Shown here: positions 1 to 7,001 of the stretch, piece by piece
Position numbering within the stretch: position 1 is the first letter of the stretch
How the letters are laid out: each line of letters opens with the position of its first letter
DNA from: UBA7396 sp964404065
GTDB taxonomy: Bacteria; Patescibacteriota; Gracilibacteria; BD1-5; UBA6164
DNA: 14,263 bases
Assembly: GCA_964404065.1 (NCBI GenBank)
Contig: CAYOIP010000028.1
Location: 1-14,263 of the forward strand
Direction of reading: 5' to 3'
Program-made: the position numbers and the translations under genes
The notes under the pieces: model-generated
What the model was told of the DNA's origin: nothing
The model's database searches: none
Seen by the model: only the letters and a program-made list of their open reading frames with translations

Positions 1-2
1 AT

Positions 3-173
3 TTAAAAGATAAAACTAAATGTATGATACTAAATTATAAGAATGATAAATATTGATTTACTTGAAAGTGAGATGTTTATAAATTAGATGAATTTAAGTC
101 ATTTTACACTTATGATTTTTTAGAATCTTTAAAAGAAAAAACTGTAATAAAAAAAGAAGTTAATGAAAATTAA
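3..173 (+). CDS. 3' end of an unrecognised protein (partial)
   Basis: This is an open frame running in from the left edge and ending at TAA 171-173, so only the last 56 residues are visible. Three TGA codons are read as glycine. The peptide is rich in Lys, Asp and Tyr, ends in KKEVNEN, and has no motif I recognise. The stop codon lies inside the right arm of the terminator hairpin that follows, an arrangement seen at several other gene ends in this window. The other two forward frames hit TAA within the first 15 bases, which supports this frame. No function can be assigned. Confidence 0.6.
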
Positions 174-184
174 CTTCTTTTTTT
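149..184. terminator. Bidirectional intrinsic terminator between two convergent genes
   Basis: A 16-bp perfect stem (149-164 with 169-184) closes on a GAAA tetraloop at 165-168. Its outer seven pairs are an A-tract on the left and a T-tract on the right, so it can end transcription in both directions: the partial gene on the plus strand and the rhodanese gene (stop at 187-189) on the minus strand. The TAA stop of the plus-strand gene is part of the stem. Confidence 0.85.
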
Positions 185-186
185 CT

Positions 187-531
187 TTACCCAAAATACC
201 TACTATCCATCTCTCAATTTTCTATACACTCCTCACAATTCAATCTAAGAATATTTATTCATCAAGACAAATTTGTTCCCACAAATCACATTTGCTGTAA
301 AATATTTGTTACATATTCGCTTCTAAAACCAGTTCTACAAATAAAAATCACATCTTTTTTCCAATTAATTTTATCTAAACTATTTCATAATTCACTTATA
401 GGAATTAGTTTCGATCATTTTATTTTTATTTGAGAAAACTCTTCTGGTTCTCTTACATCTATTAGTTCTAGATTTTCTAGATCTTTTAAATATTTCTCTT
501 TGAAATCTTTAGCTGAAATTTCTTTTATCAT
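187..531 (-). CDS. Single-domain rhodanese-like sulfurtransferase
   Basis: This 114-residue protein has the fold signature of a single rhodanese domain. It contains LIDVREPEEF near residue 22 (the conserved Asp-Val-Arg-Glu of rhodaneses) and the active-site loop CRTGFRS, whose Cys would carry the persulfide in sulfur transfer. Two glycines just after the active site (SGG, both TGA) match the usual GG of the family. The usual GGxxAW ending is replaced by GGINILRLN plus a Cys-x-x-Cys (CEEC), which is unusual. It starts at ATG 531, 140 bases from the divergent response regulator gene, and ends against the shared terminator. The domain assignment is firm; the sulfur donor and acceptor are unknown. 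Confidence 0.85.
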
Positions 532-613
532 AAAATTTTCTTAAAAAATATTACTTTAAATTTATTTATTTTTATAAAAAAGTCTAGAAAAATTAGATTT
601 TATTCTTAAAAAT

Positions 614-641
614 TTGACAATAAAAATTCTATATATATGAT
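614..641 (+). promoter_or_regulatory. Predicted sigma70-type promoter of the response regulator gene
   Basis: A perfect -35 box TTGACA (614-619) is followed after 16 bases by TATGAT (636-641). A second possible -10, TATAGT, sits at 645-650. Transcription from here would leave a leader of about 25 bases before ATG 672. No Shine-Dalgarno sequence is visible in that leader. Confidence 0.6.
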
Positions 642-671
642 TTTTATAGTGTATTTATTAATAAAGCAAAA

Positions 672-1346
672 ATGCATATTTCAATAATTGATGATGAAAA
701 AGTTCTTACTTCTAAAATTTCTAAAAAATTACAATTAAATTGATATTCTGTTAGTGAGTTTTATTCTTTTAAAGAATTTATGTCAAATTGTACTCATGAT
801 GATATTTCAGATCTTTATATAATTGACATATCTTTGTGAGATGGTTCAGGTTTTGATATAATAAAATTTTTAAGAAATGAAAAAAAATCACAAACTCCAA
901 TTATAATCACATCTTGATTTTGAGATACGCAAAACATCATATTTTGACTTGAATTATGAGCTGATGATTATATGACAAAACCATTTTCTCCAGAAGAACT
1001 TTTAGCTAGAATAAAAGCAATTTCAAGAAGACCAAGAGTTATAGATGAAGTTCAAGAAGAAATAAAATATAAAAATATTGTGATAAATAACACAACAAAA
1101 GAAATAAAAGTTAATTGAGAAAAAGTTGAGTTTGCTAGAAAAGAAAGTTTAATTTTGGATTTATTTATTACAAATGTTTGAAAAATTATTGAAAAAGATA
1201 AATTGATAAAATATGTTTGGTGAGTTCAGTCTGCTATTGATGTAACAGATAATACTATAAATGCAACGCTTTCAAAACTTAGAAAAAAGCTTTGAGATAA
1301 TTTCCCGTTGCAAACCATTCATAATATTTGATACGTTTTAGAGTAA
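672..1346 (+). CDS. OmpR/PhoB-family response regulator (no adjacent kinase)
   Basis: This 224-residue two-domain protein is a DNA-binding response regulator. The receiver domain (about 1-120) has the acidic pair D7-D8, the phospho-acceptor D52 in YIIDISLGDGSG, a Thr-Ser in IIITSG, and the conserved Lys in DDYMTKPF. The C-terminal part (about 130-224) is a winged-helix domain of the OmpR type, with the recognition-helix region NTINATLSKLRKKLG and the final wing NIGYVLE. Many glycines are TGA codons, including those of SLGDG and ELGADD. The kinase and target genes cannot be named; no kinase gene lies beside it on this strand. It converges with a second regulator gene, and its terminator lies inside that gene. 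Confidence 0.93.
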
Positions 1347-1351
1347 GAATT

Positions 1352-2056
1352 TTATTTTTTTTTAAGCATATATCATTCTCATCTAACATTTTGTATCCAT
1401 CACTCAATTCAAAAAGGTTTGAGTGATTTTTTTAATCTCAAAATATTTATTCTCAGATTTCTATCAACAATTATACATATATCTCAGAAAATTTTTTCAA
1501 CTAAAAAATTTTCTGAGAGGGGTTTTTCTGGATTTGCAAAAAAAATTGATAAAATATATTTATTTCATTTTGTTAGTTTTATATGATTTTCTTTGTAATA
1601 AAATTCGTTTGTATCCAAGTTATAACTCAAATCTTTATAATAATGAATTTTTCAAATGAATGAAATATTTGATAAATAATAATTTTTAAACCAATTTAAA
1701 ACTCGCACTTCCAGCTCTTTTAGTCTAATAGGTTTTATAAAGTAATCACTTGCTCAACAATCAAAAGCATATCTTAATCAGTCAATTTCTCAGTTTCAGC
1801 TGATTACAATTATAGGAATTTTTTCATTTTTCTTTCTTATCAATTTTATTATTTCATATCAATCTGAATTTTGTTTGTCACCTGCTAATCTGATGTCAGT
1901 AATAACTATATCATATGAATTTATGATATTTAAGTAATTGTAAAAGTCTTTTAAAAGATGAATTATTGAGACTCGATTTACAATAATCTTAGATTTAAAA
2001 ACTTCTCCTATTTTTTCAGATAGAAACTCGTCATCTTCAATTATTAATATATTCAT
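1352..2056 (-). CDS. OmpR/PhoB-family response regulator, partner of the adjacent kinase
   Basis: This 234-residue response regulator is visible only when TGA is read as Gly. Its receiver domain (about 1-125) shows E7, D8, D9, phospho-acceptor D54 in VITDIRLAGD, Ser in IVISGNGE, and Lys in DYFIKPIRL. The C-terminal winged helix (about 140-234) has the OmpR-type layout, with KLTKGNKYILSIFF, NLRINILRLKKSL and the final NVRGEGYML. The loop after D54 carries a short insertion (AGDKQNSDG) compared with typical receivers. The ATG at 2056 lies 28 bases after the histidine kinase stop, so the kinase is the obvious phosphodonor. Its stop is 5 bases from the stop of the convergent regulator. Confidence 0.93.
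1399..1433 (+). terminator. Intrinsic terminator for the upstream response regulator, inside the opposite gene
   Basis: A 9-bp stem, ATCACTCAA (1399-1407) with TTGAGTGAT (1419-1427), is followed by a run of seven Ts (1427-1433). This fits an intrinsic terminator 53 bases after the stop of the plus-strand regulator. The sequence is also coding on the minus strand, where it specifies part of the C-terminal winged helix of the convergent regulator. Confidence 0.6.
1482..1518. repeat. Perfect 16-bp inverted repeat inside the regulator gene
   Basis: Bases 1482-1497 pair perfectly with 1503-1518, leaving the 5-base loop CAACT. The repeat lies in the winged-helix coding part of the minus-strand regulator. 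On the plus strand it lies beyond the terminator of the convergent gene and is followed by GGGGTTTTT, so it could be a backup terminator, but the T-run does not directly abut the stem. Confidence 0.5.
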
Positions 2057-2084
2057 TTTTATTTTTTATTTTTTGTTTGCTTAT

Positions 2085-4184
2085 TTATTTTATTGGTATT
2101 TTAATACTAAAAATAGCTCATCATAAATTTTGAGAAATTCATGCAGTAATAATTCAGTTATGCATTTCAACTATTTTTTTACATAAATAAAGTCACATTC
2201 ATAGTCATACAGAATTTCCGCTTCAAACGGAATATTTATCAAAAACACTTGATATATCAATTCAATCAAATCATTTTCAGTTATCTTCTATATTTACTTG
2301 TAAAAATCAAGTTTCTATAAAACTTTCTATTGATATTATTCAATTTTCTTTGCTAATAAACTTTATAGCATTTGATAAAATGTTTTCAATTACTTGTTGA
2401 AACTGGATTTTATCTATTTCTACAAATCACATTTTTTGATCAATTTTGTTTATAAACTTGATATCTTCATTTATATGAGAATAAACTTCGTATTCTGTTT
2501 GAAGTAAGCTTGAAATCTTTACTCTTTCTCTATATAAAGTTATAGAATTTGAATCATAATATTGAACTGAAAATAACTTTGAACTCAAATCTCAAGTTTT
2601 TATAAGTAAAGTATTTAGTATTTCAAGTTCATTTTTTAATTTATTTACGTCAAAATTCTTATTTTTTACATCATCTATTATACTATCAGCTTGGAAAATT
2701 GCTCAAGAGATAGGAGATCTTATTTCATGAGAAATCATAGAAATAAATTCTTTTTGTTTATTTATCAAATTATTATACTCAATAGTTTTTTCATCTACTT
2801 TTTTATCTAGATTTACTGTTAAATCTTCAAGTTTTTCATAAGTTTCTATGTATTTTAAATGATATTCTAAGAAAAATATAAAAGTTTTAATTACTTCTAT
2901 TTCATCCAAATTATATATATCTCAAAAAGATTTTACTCACAAACAAAAGACTCATATATTTTTTTTATCTTCTCATCAATATAATGGTAATATCAAGAAT
3001 GCGTCTTTTGGAATTTCTTTTATGATTTTTTCTTTATTAAATTTTGCTTTATTTTCTTCAATAAATACTATATCATTTATGAAAAATGTTTCTTTAGATT
3101 TGCTTTCAAAAAACTTTTTTAATTCTCTTTTATTATTATCTTGATCATATAAAATGATTTCTGAATAGTTTGTTTTGAATATTTTTTGCATTTCTCTTTT
3201 TAGAAACACATTTAATTCTGATAAAATTGTTATTGTTGATATTTTTTCCTCAATTTTTGATATTTTATTTTCTAATTCTATTTTTTTAGCGTTTCATAAA
3301 AACTTTTTTGAAATAAATTTGTTTATTATTAAAAAAAGTATGATTCAAAAAATAGTATCTATTGGTCAATATCATAAATTTCTTCACCAATATGAAGGAA
3401 ATCAAGCATTTAGTTCTATATAAAATATTTTGAAAAAATTTATAATTATTATTGAAGATAAAATTGATATTGTTCATATTAAAAAAGTTCATATAGAATA
3501 TCAAATACTTCAAAAGAAATATCTTTTTACTACAAAAATAACAGATATTACAAAAAACATAAAAATAATAACTATTTCCTTTTCTAATACCCAAATTCAA
3601 AAATATGGTAAAAAAAGTTGAAATATTAATACTAAAAATATTGATAAATATGATAATGAAATAATAAGTTTTAACCTAAGTTTATTTATATAAGTCTGAT
3701 TTTTTAGTTTTAAAAATGATAATATTATAAATCAAACTAAAAAGGTTATTTGTAGAAAAATATGAATCCAATACAATATTCAATATTTTTCACGAAAAAC
3801 TCATTCTTCTTTTGAGAAACATAATCAAGATATTATATTATTACTAAAGTATAATGTAATTAAAGATATATAAATTATTAAAATTAATAACTTTTTCTTT
3901 TTTGATAACTCTTTTTTTCAAGTATTAAATAAAAATAAAGCTAAAAATATACTTAAATTTGCTAGAACTCAAGATAAAAAACAAGCTTTTGAAAAAAATA
4001 ATAAATAATCTTTATTTCAAAATCATATAAAAAATAAGAAATAAAATATAAACCATATAGTTGCAAATAAGCTAAATAGAAAGAAAAAAAATCAAAAATA
4101 ATTTTTATATGTTTTATAAACCAAATATCATCAATATATTCATATTACGGATGATAATATATAAAGAATAACATAAAAATTCAT
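2085..4184 (-). CDS. Membrane sensor histidine kinase with GAF-like domain
   Basis: With TGA as Gly one uninterrupted frame encodes 699 residues. Residues 1 to about 290 are a string of hydrophobic, Phe- and Ile-rich segments, roughly eight predicted membrane helices, with no large extracellular domain, as in kinases with a 7TM-type sensor. A short Lys/Glu-rich linker leads into a GAF-like domain (about 325-435, with LILPLYGGEDKKNIG and GDIYNLDEIEV). A predicted coiled coil (KLEDLTVNLDKKVDEKTIE) follows, then the HisKA phosphorylation box ISHEIRSP with H486. The ATPase domain has the N box (NILSNAIKF, N605), DNGKGF and GLGMGL. ATG 4184 follows the upstream stop by 2 bases, and a TAA lies upstream in frame. 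The stimulus is unknown. Confidence 0.92.
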
Positions 4185-4186
4185 AA

Positions 4187-5017
4187 TTAATTTCTGGTTA
4201 TTTTAATTAAATTTTTTATTCATTTTGATGTAAAATGTCTATATCTTCTTCAGGCTTCCGGAATTAATATTAGATTGCTTTCATAATCTTTTCATGTATT
4301 ACTAATTTTACTTCTCATATCTTCATGAAATCATAAAGAAATACTTCAAATTGCTTGTGAAATTTTATTTAAATTATTTTTTTTATCAACTTCTGTTATT
4401 CAAGGAGTATCTATATATCAGTCACTTATTGTATTTGCAAAGGTTTTTAATATTTCAAATAAAGTAAAAAAATTAATATATTTACTTAGTAGTCATATAG
4501 ATGATAATACAAGCATTTCATTTGGAACTTCTCATAACAATACATTTCAAACTCTTCTTTTTATTTCCATAAATCATATATCACCATAATGGTATATAAA
4601 TTCTCTTCTGAAAATATTATCTAGAGTATCAATATATCATTCCTCATATCAAACAATTTCTCATTGTTGATTTTCCGCTATAACTAAAAAAGGTTTTTTA
4701 CATCATAATAATCTATCTTTTATAACACCTAAATGTTCTTCTCAATAAACAAATCTTGTTTCAGATCCACATTCTACACATGAAATTTGTGTTATTCAAA
4801 GTAATTCCATGATTTTTTGTACTGTCTCATCATATACTTCTTTTGCTAGGTGTCAAAAAATATCTTGTTTTGACATCATTTTTCCACAACATTTACATTG
4901 AACTAGCTCTCAAAGACTTTCTGCCCACATATCTTGACTAACCTCATTTAATCTCAAAAATTGATTTTCTGATAAATCTCTTGGATTTACAGATCTAATG
5001 TAACAATTTCATTTCAT
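4187..5017 (-). CDS. Zinc-finger protein with GNAT-like region, first gene of the two-component operon
   Basis: This 276-residue protein has two visible parts. The N-terminal third carries Cys-x-x-Cys pairs at C41/C44 and C80/C83, with H56 between them, fitting a structural zinc site. The middle (about 107-215), including FLVIAENQQGEIVGYEEGY and later NEMLVLSSIGLLSKY, resembles the strand-turn-strand and acetyl-CoA-binding region of GNAT acetyltransferases, but the match is weak and no catalytic residue can be assigned. The C-terminal tail is basic (GRRYRHF, IKITRN). It is 2 bases from the kinase gene, so it is cotranscribed and may act on, or be controlled by, that signalling pair. The start at ATG 5017 is preferred because the nearby ATG at 5012 is in another frame that stops after five codons. 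Confidence 0.7.
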
Positions 5018-5190
5018 AAATTTAAAAGTTAAAAAATAAACAATTAAATCTATAAACAAAAAAAGTTACATTTTTGTAACAATTTAAAGGATTTTTTAAA
5101 AAACTTTTAAAATTTAATATAAAATTAATATTCACCTTTTATAGTGTTAGTAGCAATATGAAATATTATTTATAAACTAATTTAAATATT
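5018..5190. promoter_or_regulatory. Divergent intergenic region with a GTTACA-TGTAAC palindrome
   Basis: This 173-base gap separates the minus-strand two-component operon from the plus-strand gene at 5191. It contains a palindrome, GTTACA (5065-5070) and TGTAAC (5075-5080) with a 4-base T spacer, a plausible dimeric repressor or activator site. The 11-mer TGTAACAATTT at 5075-5085 recurs at 4999-5009, within the first codons of the zinc-finger gene. A TATAGT that could be a -10 for the plus-strand gene lies at 5140-5145, with no convincing -35. Confidence 0.4.
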
Positions 5191-5523
5191 ATGAGACAAA
5201 ATAACACCAATATAACATTTTCTTCTTGATTGACAGTTTCTATATGATGAAAATGTGATAATTGTTCTGGAAAATTTTGTAATACACCAGATGAAGTTGA
5301 AAGAATTTTAAAATCATCGACTGCAGAAGTTGAAAGAATTAGAGATTTAACGCTATCTCATAAAAAGTTTGATACTAAACATGCTAAAAAAGTTTTAGAT
5401 GACTTTTGAAGAGCTTTAAAATGCCATAATTGTTTATTTATAGAGGCTATTATTACTGCATCAAATACTACAACTTTTCAGGCTTTGGAAGCTTTTAATT
5501 CAAGACTTTTTAAAACACATTAA
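5191..5523 (+). CDS. Small Cys-motif protein of unknown function
   Basis: This 110-residue protein has Cys pairs at both ends: C22-x-x-C25 with C30 close by, and a later CHNC motif. Four or five cysteines in this spacing suggest a bound zinc ion or redox disulfides. The middle (about 35-80) is charged and probably helical (DEVERILK, EVERIRDLTL, HAKKVLDDFG). I recognise no family. The gene is 25 bases upstream of the EAL-like gene on the same strand, so the two probably form an operon facing away from the two-component operon, whose first gene also carries Cys-x-x-Cys pairs. Glycines at 13, 19, 20 and in DDFG are TGA codons. Confidence 0.7.
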
Positions 5524-5548
5524 AAATTTATTTCCTAATTTTATAATT

Positions 5549-6364
5549 ATGAGAAAAGATATTCAAAGAGAGTGATGATTATCTAAAAATATAGATCCAA
5601 CATCAATGACATCTAACAATAATCCTTTAAATAGTATCGTTTTAGATGTTGGACGAATGACTGACGTTGTGATTTCAATAGCACAACCACTAACTCATAT
5701 AAACCCTATAGATGATTCTAACAAAGTTGTTGATAAATGTTTTTTATCAGCAAAATTTCATCACTTTAATTCTACAGATGTTTTAAAAATGTTAAGAAGA
5801 AATTGAAAAACATTTGAATTATTTAAGTTTATTTTAGAAATGGCTTTTGTATTATTAGCCCTAAAATCACCAAATCAAAGTGAATATAAATTTGCAACAG
5901 AATATTTTATTGATTTATATTTAGTGGATTTATTGAATCCTGAATTTTTACCTTATATAAAAGATTTACAGTCAAGATTTAATATTGATACAAATACTAT
6001 AACTTTTACATTACAATGAAGTTGAATACTTAGGGAAGAAGTAATAGTAATTTTAATAAAATTAAAATTACTATGATTTAAAGTTTCTATTAAAAATTTT
6101 TCTTTTGGTAATATTTTAAATATTAGTCATAGTTTAACAAATTTAGTTATGTTGCTAAGTCATTGAATAGTTGTAAGTGATGTACTAGTTAATCATTTAA
6201 ATCAAAGAGAAGAGTTATGAAAAATGATTTGATGAGTTGAACTTATAAAACAAATGTGAGTTAATATAATATGAACTTGAATTTCTCTTAGTGAAGCTGA
6301 AAGATTAGGATATCATTTTTTATTAGACAGTAGTTATTGAAATATTGACGAGCAATTACATTAA
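5549..6364 (+). CDS. Degenerate EAL-domain-like protein (predicted inactive)
   Basis: This 271-residue protein aligns by eye along its length with EAL c-di-GMP phosphodiesterase domains. ISIAQPLTHI matches the YQPI start, and LLNPEFLPYIKDLQ and TFTLQGSGILREE fall where EAL proteins have the NLS and EITES segments. LGFKVSIKNFSFGN (about 175-188) corresponds to LG-x-x-x-ALDDFGTGY, and VSDVLVNHL to KIDRSFV. GVNIIGTGISLSEAERLGYHFLLDSSYGN corresponds to the AEGVE-to-QGY end. Almost every catalytic or metal residue is replaced: EAL itself by CFL, DD by KN (182-183), the KID lysine by Ser, and AEGVE by GTGIS. If the assignment is right, it is a non-catalytic sensor or adaptor. The alternative is an unrelated all-alpha/beta protein. 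Confidence 0.6.
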
Positions 6365-6368
6365 TAAT

Positions 6369-6395
6369 TTGCTTTTTAAAAATATTTCATATAAT
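6369..6395 (+). promoter_or_regulatory. Predicted promoter of ndk
   Basis: TTGCTT (6369-6374), a 15-base spacer, and a consensus TATAAT (6390-6395) lie just after the stop of the EAL-like gene. The predicted leader is about 27 bases with no Shine-Dalgarno sequence. Other promoters proposed in this window share a short 15-16-base spacer. Confidence 0.5.
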
Positions 6396-6429
6396 TTGCT
6401 TGCAAAATTTATATATTAATTTTACCACA

Positions 6430-6873
6430 ATGCAACAAACATTAGTATTATTAAAACCAGATTGTGTTTTAAGATGATTGATTTGAGAAGTTGTTTCAAG
6501 ATTTGAAAAGAAATGACTAAAAATTAAAGCTATGAAAATGATGAATCTTTCTACAGATTTGTTAAAAGATCATTATGGGCACTTAGCACAAAAACCATTT
6601 TTCCCAGAAATAGTTGAATATATGCAATTATCTCCAGTTGTTGCTTTAGTTTTAGAAGGACCTGAAGCAATAGTAGGTATGAGAAATCTTTGTGGAGCAA
6701 CTAATCCAACTGAATCAGCAATGGGAACAGTTAGATGAGATTTTGCTTTAACTATTAGATACAACATAATTCACGCTTCTGATAGTGAAGAAAATGCAAA
6801 AGCTGAAATAAATAGATTTTTTAAAAAAGAAGAAATTTTTGATTATAAATCTCCTGCTTGAGAATTATTATAA
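6430..6873 (+). CDS. ndk: Nucleoside diphosphate kinase
   Basis: This 147-residue protein transfers the terminal phosphate of ATP to nucleoside diphosphates through a phospho-histidine, in the cytoplasm. It has the family start QTLVLLKPD (K9), the nucleotide-binding stretch GMRNLCGATNP, R102-G-D-F, and the active-site motif NIIHASDS with H115. The usual HGSDS has Ala instead of Gly at the second position, a tolerated variation. The C-terminal SPAWELL is like that of many Ndk proteins. Several conserved glycines use GGN codons and others use TGA (LRGLIGE, VRGDF), showing that both codon sets mean Gly here. The gene has its own promoter and terminator, so it is probably monocistronic. Confidence 0.97.
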
Positions 6874-6923
6874 AAAGTAATAAAAAACCACTTTCAATTG
6901 AAAGTGGTTTTTTATTACTTTTT
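6872..6923. terminator. 52-base perfectly palindromic terminator after ndk
   Basis: Bases 6872-6923 form a perfect palindrome centred on AATT, giving a hairpin of about 24 bp with a 4-base loop. The core CCACTTTC/GAAAGTGG is flanked by A6 and T6 runs, as in a bidirectional intrinsic terminator. The last two bases of the ndk TAA stop codon are its first bases. After it, 6924-7001 is plain AT-rich DNA before pcrA, with no convincing promoter box. Confidence 0.85.
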
Positions 6924-7001
6924 CACATTAAATCAAAAATCAATTTCTTTTTTCTAAAAAAATAAATATCTTATTTAAAATTAATTTTTAAAGCTTAAAA
7001 T

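Noticed and set aside
1423..1659. Plus-strand open frame of 78 residues, hydrophobic and Phe-rich.
   Set aside because: It begins inside the terminator stem and lies antisense to the C-terminal half of a conserved OmpR-type regulator.
3175..3621. Several open frames of 60-100 residues on both strands.
   Set aside because: All lie within the membrane and linker part of the histidine kinase, whose single frame runs unbroken from 4184 to 2085 once TGA is Gly.
6573..6767. Minus-strand open frame of 64 residues inside ndk.
   Set aside because: It is antisense to a fully conserved nucleoside diphosphate kinase.
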